NCBI GenBank assembly: GCA_965234475.1
Contig: OZ248397.1
Span: 1,116,001-1,180,000 of the forward strand
DNA length: 64,000 nucleotides
Direction of reading: 5' to 3'
Source of the DNA: Methylopumilus sp947499625
Lineage (GTDB): Bacteria; Pseudomonadota; Gammaproteobacteria; Burkholderiales; Methylophilaceae
A program made the translations under genes and the position numbers. Within the stretch, counting starts at the first letter, position 1. Each line of letters begins with the position of its first letter. The notes under the pieces were generated by a model, which ran no database searches, was not told the DNA's origin, and was given only the letters and a program-made list of their open reading frames with translations. This document shows, piece by piece, positions 8,616-17,192 of this stretch.

Positions 8616-9757
8616 TATATGTTTACCTTTCTTTCATTAAATAGCTTACCTTCACGTGTCATTAACGATGTGCTCAGCAATTCATCATCATAATTAATCT
8701 CCAACTTTCCATCGGTACTGATTAATAATTTTAAAAATTCATATACATTCTTTGCAAAAAGCACCGATGCATCATGGCTCACTAAACTCGGAAGATTTGT
8801 ATAGCCCACAATAGTAACGCCTTTATGTTCAATGACCTGATCTGCCCGAGTTAATGGGCAATTACCACAACCGTCTTGCCCTGTTCCTGCAGCAAGATCA
8901 ATAATGACGGAGCCTTGCTTCATGCCCTCTACAGTATCCTTAGAAATGAGCTCTGGGGGAAACATGCCAGGAATAAGGGCCGATGTAATGACAATATCTG
9001 CTTTCATTGCATGTTCTGATACAACACTTGCCTGTCTTTTCAACCATGCTGCAGGCATTTTTTGAGCATATCCACCTTGTCCTGACGCAATATTTTTTTC
9101 TTCTTCTGTTTCAAATGGAACATCGATAAATTTTGCACCTAGTGATTCGATTTGTTCTTTAACTGCAGGCCTCACATCAGAAGCTTCCACAATAGCGCCC
9201 AATCTTTTTGCGGTTGCAATCGCTTGAAGTCCAGCAACGCCAGCACCTAAAATCAAAACTCGGGCTGCTTTTACTGTTCCAGCTGCTGTCATAAGCATAG
9301 GCATAAATTTTTTATAAAATTGCGTCGCTAATAATATAGATTTATAACCAGAGATATTTGCTTGTGAAGATAAAACATCCATGCTTTGAGCTCGCGAATT
9401 TCTTGGAAGTGCTTCGAGCGCAAAACATGTTAAGCCTTGATTAGCCATGATTTCTTTTAGTGGGTAATTAAAAGGCTCTAGTAATCCAATAATAATAGTG
9501 TCTTTTTTTAGAGATTTAATTTCATCGTGACTTGGTGCGCGTACCTTAAGAATAATTTCTGTATCGGTGATCTTGCTCTTAGATTCAACGATTGCACCTT
9601 CATTTATAAAGGCCTGGTCTGAAATATGAGCGTTAACTCCTGCATCTTTTTCGATAAACACTTCACATTTCATTTGAATTAATTTTTTAACAATTTCAGG
9701 CGTGATAGCTACACGATTTTCTCCATCAACTATTTCTTTAAAAATACCAATTTTCAT
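8615..9757 (-). CDS. pntAA: NAD(P) transhydrogenase subunit alpha, NAD-binding part
   Basis: Soluble domain I of the transhydrogenase, which binds NAD(H); 380 residues. It has the alanine dehydrogenase/PNT N-terminal domain (GIFKEIVDGENRVAITPE) and a Rossmann motif in LILGAGVAGLQAIATAKRLGA, followed by the SDVRPAVKEQIESLGAKF region. It is the first gene of the pnt operon. It follows the NDH-2 gene by 23 bases on the same strand, so the two redox-balancing systems may share a transcript. Confidence 0.95.
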   Translation of the reverse strand: MKIGIFKEIVDGENRVAITPEIVKKLIQMKCEVFIEKDAGVNAHISDQAFINEGAIVESKSKITDTEIILKVRAPSHDEIKSLKKDTIIIGLLEPFNYPLKEIMANQGLTCFALEALPRNSRAQSMDVLSSQANISGYKSILLATQFYKKFMPMLMTAAGTVKAARVLILGAGVAGLQAIATAKRLGAIVEASDVRPAVKEQIESLGAKFIDVPFETEEEKNIASGQGGYAQKMPAAWLKRQASVVSEHAMKADIVITSALIPGMFPPELISKDTVEGMKQGSVIIDLAAGTGQDGCGNCPLTRADQVIEHKGVTIVGYTNLPSLVSHDASVLFAKNVYEFLKLLISTDGKLEINYDDELLSTSLMTREGKLFNERKVNI

Positions 9758-9780
9758 TTATGGCTTCTTTTATAAATTAA

Positions 9781-11088
9781 CTAATGAAGTTTTACTTGGG
9801 CTTCTGATCTTCGCGTAATCATTCGAGCCAATGACTGCAATGCCATACTCATGAATCCATGTAAGGCCATTAAATGCATTTTATAAAGTGATTGATACAT
9901 CAATCGTGCAATGATACCTTCAATAAACATAGAATCTCCTATAAGAGAGCCCATTAAATTACCAACGGTTGAATATGTCCCCAGGTTCACAAGTGAGCCA
10001 TAGTCTTTATAAACGTAGCGAGGTAAATGTGTTTTTCCTTTAACACGCAACTTCATACTTTTAAAAAGAAGATTTGCTTGTTGATGCGCAGCCTGCGCTC
10101 TTGGAGGAACATATTGATCAGTACCATCGATCGGACATGCAGCACAATCACCAAAAGCAAAAATTGAATCATCCTTAGTTGTTTGTAATGAACTATTTAC
10201 CATTAATTGATTGATACGATTAGTTTCTAACCCATCAATATTCTTTAAGAAATCTGGCGCCTTGACACCCGCTGCCCAAACGACAAGGCCTGAAGAAATA
10301 GTTTTTTTAGTGTGTGTCTTAATACCTTTTGCAGAAACTTCAGTCACACGCTCACCCAAATAAAGATGAACATGTAACTTACCTAATTCCAACGCTACAG
10401 AGTGCGATAATTTTTTTGGTAGGGCTGGAAGTAAGCGAGAACTTGCTTCAATGATAGATATTTTAATATCACGATCAGGATTGACGCGATCAATACCGTA
10501 TGCAGTCATTTCCCGTGTTGCTTTATGAAGTTCTGCTGCAAGTTCAACGCCTGTAGCTCCTGCACCTACAATCACCACTTCAAGTTGGCCAGGTTGAATC
10601 ACTTTCTTTTGAGTTTGTGCTTTTAAAATAGCATGATGTAATTTTTGATGAAATACTTCAGCTTGCTCTTGTGTATCTAGTGCGATTGAGTGTTCTGCTG
10701 CACCTTTAATACCAAAATCGTTCGTAGTGCTGCCTACAGATATAATCAATGTGTCGTATTGAAAACTTCTTCTTGGAATAATTTCTTTACCATCTTCATC
10801 TATATAAGATGCGATCGATACTTCTTTCTTGCGACGGTTAAGTCGATCCATACGGCCTAAGCGGAAACGAAAGTGATGCCAATGCGCTTGAGCCATGTAT
10901 TCCAATTCATGCTTATCAGGGTTCATACTCCCTGCAGCAATTTCGTGAAGGAGGGGTTTCCATACATGTGTCTTCGTGCAATCAATCAAAGTGATTTCGG
11001 CTTTTTTATTTTTACCTAATGTATCGCCTAATTTAGTTGCAAGCTCTAAGCCGCCTGCACCACCACCTACTATCACAATCTTATGCAT
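9781..11088 (-). CDS. ndh: Type II NADH:quinone oxidoreductase
   Basis: Single-subunit, non-proton-pumping NADH dehydrogenase of 435 residues. It has two dinucleotide-binding motifs: VIVGGGAGGLELA at the N terminus (FAD) and VVIVGAGATGVELAAEL near residue 170 (NADH). FAFGDCAA is the usual FAD-contacting end motif, and the amphipathic C-terminal segment fits membrane attachment. It sits directly upstream of pntAA and downstream of xoxG, separated from xoxG by a terminator. It would dispose of NADH without adding to the proton gradient (family knowledge). Confidence 0.92.
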   Translation of the reverse strand: MHKIVIVGGGAGGLELATKLGDTLGKNKKAEITLIDCTKTHVWKPLLHEIAAGSMNPDKHELEYMAQAHWHHFRFRLGRMDRLNRRKKEVSIASYIDEDGKEIIPRRSFQYDTLIISVGSTTNDFGIKGAAEHSIALDTQEQAEVFHQKLHHAILKAQTQKKVIQPGQLEVVIVGAGATGVELAAELHKATREMTAYGIDRVNPDRDIKISIIEASSRLLPALPKKLSHSVALELGKLHVHLYLGERVTEVSAKGIKTHTKKTISSGLVVWAAGVKAPDFLKNIDGLETNRINQLMVNSSLQTTKDDSIFAFGDCAACPIDGTDQYVPPRAQAAHQQANLLFKSMKLRVKGKTHLPRYVYKDYGSLVNLGTYSTVGNLMGSLIGDSMFIEGIIARLMYQSLYKMHLMALHGFMSMALQSLARMITRRSEAQVKLH

Positions 11089-11115
11089 TTCACTTCCTTA
11101 AATACAGACCATAAA

Positions 11116-11149
11116 AAAACCACTACTGCAATTATACAGGAGTGGTTTT
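11116..11149 (-). terminator. Rho-independent terminator after xoxG
   Basis: Inverted repeat with arms AAAACCACT and AGTGGTTTT, extended inward by CTG/CAG after one mismatch, leaving an eight-base loop. On the minus strand the T-run follows the stem. It lies between the xoxG stop and the NDH-2 start, so it should separate the methanol oxidation genes from the ndh-pnt group. Confidence 0.8.
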
Positions 11150-11187
11150 GTTATTAATTTTCTAGAAGTTGCCTGGAAGATTTTAAA

Positions 11188-11679
11188 TTACTCGTTACCT
11201 GTAAGCCCTGTTCCTTGAGTACGAACCCAAGCAATAACTTTTAAAAGTTCATCCACCTTAAGTCCGTTTGTGGGATCTGTAGCATCCATAATACCTAAAC
11301 CTTTTCCACCCATACCACCGTTTGTCCCATGCCATAAAGTTTCAAACATACCTTTGTTTGTTGCATCTTTAGGATAGCGGAATGTAGGGCCTACGAGACC
11401 CGGGCCTACTTGACCCTTTGCATCGCCACCATGGCACTGAGTACATGAGTAAAGTCCGAAAAGCTTTTTACCTTTTGCAGTTGCTTCTGCATTACCAACA
11501 TATGAATTTTTACCAGTAGCTAAAAATTCTTTTGCTGCCGGCGTATCAAAGAGAGCTGGTTCAAGTTTAAACGTACTTCCATCTGTTGTTTTTACAAACG
11601 TAACATCAGCAGATGCCACACCTACAATTGTCATCATAGAAACTAAAAGTGATGACATGAGTACTTTTTTTACTAACAT
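11188..11679 (-). CDS. xoxG: XoxG-type cytochrome c (methanol dehydrogenase electron acceptor)
   Basis: Periplasmic mono-heme cytochrome c of 163 residues. A signal peptide of about 24 residues ends VASA before DVTF; the heme-binding motif is CTQCH (C79, C82, H83). Its position next to xoxJ and xoxF points to the electron acceptor of XoxF. The ATG at 11679 is chosen because AGGAGA stands a few bases upstream and the signal peptide then begins at once with MLVKKVL; an ATG 36 bases further upstream would add a non-signal-like extension. A hairpin terminator follows the gene. Confidence 0.88.
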   Translation of the reverse strand: MLVKKVLMSSLLVSMMTIVGVASADVTFVKTTDGSTFKLEPALFDTPAAKEFLATGKNSYVGNAEATAKGKKLFGLYSCTQCHGGDAKGQVGPGLVGPTFRYPKDATNKGMFETLWHGTNGGMGGKGLGIMDATDPTNGLKVDELLKVIAWVRTQGTGLTGNE

Positions 11680-11801
11680 AATTTCTCCTAAAAATTGCGT
11701 TACCCTGAAGGGCATTCACTCCAAAATATAAATCCTACAAAGCTGTTTTATCTTCCAAAAATCTGAAAAAACATGCAATAATATTACTCATTTTTTGTTA
11801 T

Positions 11802-11826
11802 AAAGTCACCCATTTTGAGTGACTTT
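11802..11826. terminator. Hairpin between xoxJ and xoxG
   Basis: Perfect arms AAAGTCAC and GTGACTTT around a nine-base loop, just downstream of the xoxJ stop. The longer T-run (11824-11830) is on the plus strand; on the minus strand, where xoxJ is transcribed, the run after the stem is short (TTTATAA). It may therefore act as a partial terminator for xoxJ or a terminator for antisense transcription. Assignment is uncertain. Confidence 0.5.
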
Positions 11827-11834
11827 TTTTAACT

Positions 11835-12707
11835 TTACTTACCTGTCTTGTCGTCCACAACCACTGGCACATGAGGGATGCCGTAATCATCTAAAATTTT
11901 AATAATCTTAGATTGATTTCGATCAAGTGCACCTTGAATCATTTCCATGCGCTCTTTATCCTTCTTTCTTACTGCGAGAGAAATATTAAATCCTGATTTG
12001 CCTTTTAGAGTATCAAATGAATTTCGTTCAGATTTAAACTCAGGAAGTGGAACAATCACTAATGGCTCCTTGGCTGTTTTTGCATAGTAGCCTCCTATAG
12101 GTCCCCATATAATAGCAACATCAATTTCTCCCGCGACTAAATCATCGATCATGTGCCCCGGTGGTAAATTTAGATCTCTTTGCAATCGGTAAGGACGAGC
12201 ATTCCCCATAAGATCATGATCGCGCAATGGAATGGTGGGTGGGCTTTCACCTACAATACCAATAATACCTTTTCTTAAGTCTTCTGAATCCCAATCTTTA
12301 ATATTGTAGTTACTTGATTTTCGATAGACGAATACGTAGCCGGAGCGATAATAAGGTTTGGAAGTGCGCAATGAATCGACATCTGATCCCATCCCAATAA
12401 TCACATCACAGCGTTGCGCATTAATCGTGTTTCTTAAATAGCCCTGACGATCAAGCCAAAATTCATAACCCAGTTCCTTGCCTAGATCTTTGGCTAAAAC
12501 TTCTGCAATTTTATTTTCAAAGCCCTCACCTGCTTGATTTGAGTAAGGTAAATTTTCTGGGTCAGCACACACTCTAAATTCTGAAGCTATAGGAGTTCGA
12601 TATGGCATACCAGGTAAACCATCTTCACGCTCCTGTCCTGCAGCAAACACATTCCCCACAAAAGCTATATTCATTACATACAAAAACATCATTACTTTTT
12701 TAAACAT
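11835..12707 (-). CDS. xoxJ: XoxJ, periplasmic binding-like protein
   Basis: Quinoprotein-dehydrogenase-associated member of the family 3 solute-binding proteins; 290 residues with a signal peptide of about 22 residues (ending NVFA). The fold is recognisable from EFRVCADPENLPYSN near the start of the mature protein and from GEIDVAIIWGPIGGYYA near residue 200. MoxJ/XoxJ proteins are thought to assist maturation or PQQ/metal loading of the dehydrogenase rather than import. It lies between xoxF and xoxG, each side marked by a hairpin. Confidence 0.88.
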   Translation of the reverse strand: MFKKVMMFLYVMNIAFVGNVFAAGQEREDGLPGMPYRTPIASEFRVCADPENLPYSNQAGEGFENKIAEVLAKDLGKELGYEFWLDRQGYLRNTINAQRCDVIIGMGSDVDSLRTSKPYYRSGYVFVYRKSSNYNIKDWDSEDLRKGIIGIVGESPPTIPLRDHDLMGNARPYRLQRDLNLPPGHMIDDLVAGEIDVAIIWGPIGGYYAKTAKEPLVIVPLPEFKSERNSFDTLKGKSGFNISLAVRKKDKERMEMIQGALDRNQSKIIKILDDYGIPHVPVVVDDKTGK

Positions 12708-12743
12708 TTTTTTTCCTTACCAGTTAAATATCATGGGCCCTAT

Positions 12744-12772
12744 AAAAAAACACCCCGCTCGAAAGCGGGGTG
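12744..12772 (-). terminator. Strong terminator after xoxF with UUCG loop
   Basis: Nine-base-pair GC-rich stem CACCCCGCT / AGCGGGGTG, read on the minus strand as a UUCG tetraloop followed by seven T residues. It lies between the xoxF stop and the xoxJ start, so xoxF mRNA should end here mostly, with xoxJ and xoxG made by read-through or a separate promoter. Confidence 0.92.
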
Positions 12773-12824
12773 TTTATAGGACATACTAACTAACAGTTAG
12801 TTCTATAAAAAATCTTTCGATTAA

Positions 12825-14702
12825 TTATAGGCTAAATACTGTTAAAGCACCGCCGCCAGGAGCAGCATTGTACTTAGTAAGTTCAGCATAACCACCAGCA
12901 GCGCCAAGAGCGTCTGTTGGGTTAGTTAAGCCAAGGTTCATTGCAACGCCAGCCCAACCACCGATGCCTGATAAAACGCCAACGTGTTGTTTGCCACCGT
13001 TTGTGTATGTGAATGCATTACCAATCACACCTGAACCAACTTGGAATTTCCAAAGTTCTTTACCTGTCTTAGCGTCAAGAGCTTTGAACCAACGATCAAG
13101 AGTTCCGTAGAATACTAAGTCTGAAGCAGTATTTAAAGAACCACCCCAAGCTGAGAACTTCTCTTTGTTGTACCAAGCTTTTTTGTTTGTCATTGGATCA
13201 TAAGCAGCAAAGCCACCCATTACACCGTCTGGACCAGCAAACATAGTTAATGTTGCACCAACCCATGGTTGACCTGCTACATACTTAGACTCAACTGGTT
13301 CGTATGTCATACATACGTGGTTAAGTGGTGAGTAGATAAGGCCAGTCTTAGGTGAGTAAGAAGCTGGTTGTTGATCTTTTGTACCCAATGCAGCTGGGCA
13401 TACACCCTTAGCATTGTAGTCTTGGTGCGTAGAAGCTGTAGCTAACTTGTTAGGTACACCAGATTTTTTGTCAACGTCAGTTGCCCAGTTAACAAAAGGA
13501 TGTACTTTTTCTGCAGCAACTAAGACGCCGTTGTCAGCTTGCCATGTATAAGCAAAACCGTTACGGTCATGGTGCCATGCGTATGTCTTGCCACCATTGT
13601 CAAATAAGATCACTTCGTTAATACCGTCGTAATCCCACTCGTCATGTGGTGTCATTTGCATACCCCAGCGTGCCATACCAGTGTTTAAGTCACGTGCGAA
13701 AACAGTCATAGACCATTTATTGTCGCCTGGACGTACATCTGGATTCCAAACTGATGGGTTACCTGTACCGTAGTAGACTAAGTTTGTTTTTGGATCGTAC
13801 GGATACCAACCCCATACAGAGCCTCCACCATGTTGCCAACCATCTTTAACTGCTTGTGGTTTCAACCATGTTTTAAGACCTAGATCTGTTACTCCACCTT
13901 TTAACTTAGCAGTATCAATTTTCTTGAATGAACCGCCTTGTTTGTTACCACCATTAACGTCTTCATAGACTGATAATGCTGAGTAAAGTGGTGTGTCTTT
14001 ATTGAAGTCTTTGCCGATTAATACTTCAGCATCAGGACCTGTTGAGTAAGCTTTCCAAGCTAATGAACCGTCTTTGAGGTTGTAAGCTGCCATAAAGCAA
14101 CGTACACCAAATTCAGCACCAGAACAGCCTGTTAAGATCTTATCTTTAATCACATGCGGAGCGTTTGTGTTTGTAGCACCAACTTTTGGATCTACATTTC
14201 TAACGTCCCAGATTTTTTTGCCGGTCATAGCATCTAAAGCAACTACCATACCGTCATTTTGATTTAAGATAATTTTACCGTCGCCGTAACCAAGACCACG
14301 GTTCACGTTATCGCAGCAAAGAACTGCTTGAACTGAAGGATCTTGTTTTGGGAAGTAAGACCAAACGATTTTTTGATTGTCGTTTAAGTCAAGCGCGTAG
14401 ACGTTGTTTGGGAATGCTGTATGCACATACATCATGTTACCAACAACAACTGGAGAACCTTCGTGACCGCGGTTTACACCAGTAGCGAATGTCCAAGCTG
14501 CTTTAAGGTTTTTTACGTTACCTTGGTTGATTTGTGTCAATTGGCTATATGCTTGATTAGAATAGTTCCCACGTGGGTGAGCCCAGTTATCAGCATTAGT
14601 CATTGCTTTTTCTTGATCAGCAGCTGCTGAAGCAATCATTGGCATTGCCACTGATAGACCAGCTACTAAACCAAGAGCTAACTTGATTTTGTTAATTTTC
14701 AT
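12825..14702 (-). CDS. xoxF: XoxF lanthanide-dependent methanol dehydrogenase
   Basis: PQQ-containing periplasmic methanol dehydrogenase, 625 residues with a signal peptide of about 26 residues (ending IASA). Visible active-site features are the vicinal cysteines C129-C130 (103/104 after cleavage, as in MxaF), E197, N315, the catalytic D357 and D359 in WDYDGINE. The second Asp of DYD is the signature of lanthanide-dependent XoxF; calcium-type MxaF has Ala there. The E197-N315 distance is 118 residues against 84 in MxaF, an insertion of about 34. The ATG at 14702 is preferred because GGAG precedes it by eight bases; an ATG four codons upstream overlaps that ribosome site. The gene has its own promoter, leader and terminator. 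Confidence 0.95.
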   Translation of the reverse strand: MKINKIKLALGLVAGLSVAMPMIASAAADQEKAMTNADNWAHPRGNYSNQAYSQLTQINQGNVKNLKAAWTFATGVNRGHEGSPVVVGNMMYVHTAFPNNVYALDLNDNQKIVWSYFPKQDPSVQAVLCCDNVNRGLGYGDGKIILNQNDGMVVALDAMTGKKIWDVRNVDPKVGATNTNAPHVIKDKILTGCSGAEFGVRCFMAAYNLKDGSLAWKAYSTGPDAEVLIGKDFNKDTPLYSALSVYEDVNGGNKQGGSFKKIDTAKLKGGVTDLGLKTWLKPQAVKDGWQHGGGSVWGWYPYDPKTNLVYYGTGNPSVWNPDVRPGDNKWSMTVFARDLNTGMARWGMQMTPHDEWDYDGINEVILFDNGGKTYAWHHDRNGFAYTWQADNGVLVAAEKVHPFVNWATDVDKKSGVPNKLATASTHQDYNAKGVCPAALGTKDQQPASYSPKTGLIYSPLNHVCMTYEPVESKYVAGQPWVGATLTMFAGPDGVMGGFAAYDPMTNKKAWYNKEKFSAWGGSLNTASDLVFYGTLDRWFKALDAKTGKELWKFQVGSGVIGNAFTYTNGGKQHVGVLSGIGGWAGVAMNLGLTNPTDALGAAGGYAELTKYNAAPGGGALTVFSL

Positions 14703-14754
14703 ATAAATCTCCATAGTTTTTACTAAGGGTTTTAAAAGAAGTAAACTCTCTCGT

Positions 14755-14774
14755 CACTTTAAAATTTTAAAGTG
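14755..14774 (-). promoter_or_regulatory. Perfect 20-bp palindrome in the xoxF leader
   Basis: CACTTTAAAA directly followed by its reverse complement TTTTAAAGTG. It lies about 52 bases upstream of the xoxF start codon and about 70 bases inside the predicted transcript. It could be a DNA operator for a dimeric regulator or an RNA hairpin; no known consensus is recognised. Confidence 0.45.
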
Positions 14775-14818
14775 TTTTGCTTTAAAGACTTTTAAGGTGC
14801 TTCGAAGGCTTACTTTCA

Positions 14819-14836
14819 GCGCAATTTTACTTGCGC
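14819..14836 (-). promoter_or_regulatory. 5' hairpin of the xoxF mRNA
   Basis: Arms GCGCAA and TTGCGC around a six-base loop. If transcription starts about seven bases after the predicted -10 box (near 14839), this hairpin forms within the first few nucleotides of the xoxF mRNA. Such 5'-terminal stems are known to protect abundant bacterial mRNAs from decay; that role here is inferred. Confidence 0.5.
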
Positions 14837-14845
14837 TTGAACAGT

Positions 14846-14874
14846 AATATATGCCTCTTTTTTTTAAATTGCAA
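14846..14874 (-). promoter_or_regulatory. Candidate sigma-70 promoter of xoxF
   Basis: On the minus strand, TTGCAA (14869-14874) and TATATT (14846-14851) are separated by exactly 17 bases. The site lies about 145 bases upstream of the chosen xoxF start. Just upstream on the same strand is an imperfect direct repeat (AAATTGTAACG, AAATTGTTGC) at about 14872-14893 that could bind a regulator. Confidence 0.55.
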
Positions 14875-14988
14875 CAATTTCGTTACAATTTGTTAACATT
14901 TTTTTATGGCTTTTTTGACAAAAAACCTGATTTCAGCAATTTTTGTTAAAATAGCCAATAAAATCAATAAGAAAGACAATTATTTCCT

Positions 14989-15954
14989 ATGCCTACTGAC
15001 TCTTTATATACCTTATACCCAGAGATATCACCCTATCATGCCACCTGGATAGACCGACCTCATGGGCACAAAGTTTATGTCGAACTTTCAGGGAATCCTC
15101 ATGGAAAACCGATTATTTTCCTTCATGGCGGCCCTGGTGGAGGCACTAATCCTAAACAACGTCAGTTTTTCGACCCCAAACACTACCAAATCATTCTTTT
15201 TGATCAAAGAGGCTGTGGTCAAAGTAAACCTTTAGGTGAAGTGAATGGCAATACCACGGCAGATCTTATATCCGACATGGAAGCCATGCGTGAACATCTT
15301 CATATTAAGCACTGGATTATTTTTGGTGGCTCCTGGGGCAGTGCTTTAGCGCTTGCTTATGCCACCCAATACCCACAAACTATCAAAGCACTCATATTGC
15401 GGGGCATCTTCTTAAGTCGTAAAACTGAACTTGATTGGTTTCTAGATGAGGTCAAAGCTTTTTTTCCGGAAGCACATCAAACGCTTCTTCATTACTTACC
15501 AGAAAATAAACGTGACAACCTTATAAAAAATTATAGTGAGCTTGTATTTTCAAACGATTTAAAAATCAGCGGCCCTGCTTCCATTGCATGGAATCAATTC
15601 GAAGGCGGTCTTTTAAAATTACTGCCTCAAGTAGAAGAAAATAAGACGCTAACCGATGAAGATATACAAAATGAAATTGCGCGCGCTCGCGTTCAACTGC
15701 ATTACATCAAAGAAAAATGTTTTGTTGATGGAAAAAAGATATTGGAAGAAGTTAAAAAATTAAAAGGTGTTCCTGCGACGATCATTCAGGGACGATACGA
15801 TATGGTATGTCCTCCGATCACAGCTTATGAGCTTCACCAACACATGCCTCATGCCGATTTTATTATGGTGCCTGATGCGGGACACTCTGCGTCTGAGCCA
15901 TCAATGACGCATGAACTCATTAAAGCTACAAATAGCTACAGAACATTATCCTGA
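14989..15954 (+). CDS. pip: Proline iminopeptidase
   Basis: Alpha/beta-hydrolase of peptidase family S33 that removes N-terminal proline from peptides; 321 residues, cytoplasmic. The oxyanion-hole HGGPGGG, FDQRGCGQS and the nucleophile elbow GGSWG (S115) are diagnostic; D271 (GRYD) and H299 (GHSAS) complete the triad. Its stop overlaps the ATG of the next gene (TGATG), so the two are probably co-translated. It is divergent from xoxF. Confidence 0.93.
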   Translation: MPTDSLYTLYPEISPYHATWIDRPHGHKVYVELSGNPHGKPIIFLHGGPGGGTNPKQRQFFDPKHYQIILFDQRGCGQSKPLGEVNGNTTADLISDMEAMREHLHIKHWIIFGGSWGSALALAYATQYPQTIKALILRGIFLSRKTELDWFLDEVKAFFPEAHQTLLHYLPENKRDNLIKNYSELVFSNDLKISGPASIAWNQFEGGLLKLLPQVEENKTLTDEDIQNEIARARVQLHYIKEKCFVDGKKILEEVKKLKGVPATIIQGRYDMVCPPITAYELHQHMPHADFIMVPDAGHSASEPSMTHELIKATNSYRTLS

Positions 15955-17192
15955 TGATTAAACTTCACCCTCTTTTTAAAAATCTTTATCAAAAAAAGGA
16001 TGAATCACTTCCCGTTTTCATGATGAAAGAAACATTAGCAGGATGTAAACGCCACAATGTGTTTGGTTTAACTGCGTCTCTTTCTTTTTTTTCTCTCTTT
16101 GCTTTAATCCCAATGATTCTTCTCATTTTCTTTTTCTTAAGTCATTGGTTAGTCAATTCAGAATTTGCCTTAGGGAAATTAGCGCTTCTCACGAGCAATC
16201 TTTTACCGCAAGTAAGTAAAAAAATTATGCTTGAAGTCTACAAGATATCAAGCCATACCAAAGCATGGGGCATCTTAGGCACCCTGATTCTATTATGGGC
16301 AGCAACACCGCTCACAAGCTCGCTTCGCGCCAGTCTCCTTATTATCTCAGCCACTGAAGACAATCCATCATTCTTAAAAAGTAAGATTCGAGATATCGTC
16401 TCTATCATTGGCATTCTTTTTCTTTTCTTTCTTTTCACTCTGTCAGGTATGGTCATTCAAAAAACGGCTGTCCTTTTTAGTGAATATTTAAGTTTTGTTA
16501 ACTCACAAATGATTTATTTTATAAGCTCATTTTCGTTTGTTGTTTTATCACTAACACTTTTTAATCGATTTTTCTTTCCGATTAAAATAGATGTAAAACA
16601 TATTATTTTAGGTTCACTACTGACAGCATCCTTGTGGCTGATGCTCCGCTCAACGTTCGATATCTTTCTGTCTTTAAGTCATTCATACGGAACCTTCTTT
16701 GGCGGGATGCGAAATCTTTTCATTTCACTCATATGGTTATATCTGAATATTGCCTCTTATTTAGTTGGGGTGGAACTGATGGCGACACTTCATAAAAAAG
16801 ACATGTTGTTATTAAAAAAATTATTTGACGACTCCATTCCGCTTTCGAGTTCTTTCATTCATTATCTTGCTTCACGTTACGGAAAAATTTACCGACAAAA
16901 TGCAATGATTTTTGAGCAAGGTAATCGCGAACATAATGTATATTTTATTGTTCAAGGCTCGGTGAATTTAATTCAAGACGGTCAAATAATACGCTCTTTA
17001 AAAGCGCATGAATATTTTGGTGAAATGGCAGTTTTAAATGAAACGCCAACCATTGCTTCAGCGATGTCAACCTCTAACGAATCTGAAATCATTGCAATTC
17101 CAAAGGTGCATCTTGAAATGATGCTGGCGGACGAGCCTAAAGTAGCGATGAAATTTTTGAGGAAAATGTCTTTGCGATTGCAGCAACGTTAA
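15954..17192 (+). CDS. YihY/BrkB membrane protein fused to a cyclic-nucleotide-binding-like domain
   Basis: Protein of 412 residues. About residues 20-280 form the YihY/BrkB inner-membrane domain with six hydrophobic segments (for example LSFFSLFALIPMILLIFFF). About residues 290-400 form a CRP-like cyclic-nucleotide-binding domain (FEQGNREHNVYFIVQGSV, then FGEMAVLNE at about 355). In the phosphate-binding cassette the arginine that normally contacts the nucleotide phosphate is replaced by Thr (NETPTIAS), so ligand binding is doubtful. Its start overlaps the pip stop; its stop overlaps the convergent TPR gene by four bases. Function is unknown. Confidence 0.88.
   Translation: MIKLHPLFKNLYQKKDESLPVFMMKETLAGCKRHNVFGLTASLSFFSLFALIPMILLIFFFLSHWLVNSEFALGKLALLTSNLLPQVSKKIMLEVYKISSHTKAWGILGTLILLWAATPLTSSLRASLLIISATEDNPSFLKSKIRDIVSIIGILFLFFLFTLSGMVIQKTAVLFSEYLSFVNSQMIYFISSFSFVVLSLTLFNRFFFPIKIDVKHIILGSLLTASLWLMLRSTFDIFLSLSHSYGTFFGGMRNLFISLIWLYLNIASYLVGVELMATLHKKDMLLLKKLFDDSIPLSSSFIHYLASRYGKIYRQNAMIFEQGNREHNVYFIVQGSVNLIQDGQIIRSLKAHEYFGEMAVLNETPTIASAMSTSNESEIIAIPKVHLEMMLADEPKVAMKFLRKMSLRLQQR

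Noticed and set aside
14915..14952. TTGACA upstream of pip as its -35 box
   Set aside because: The only good -10 box (TAAAAT at 14947) is 26 bases away, too far for a sigma-70 promoter.
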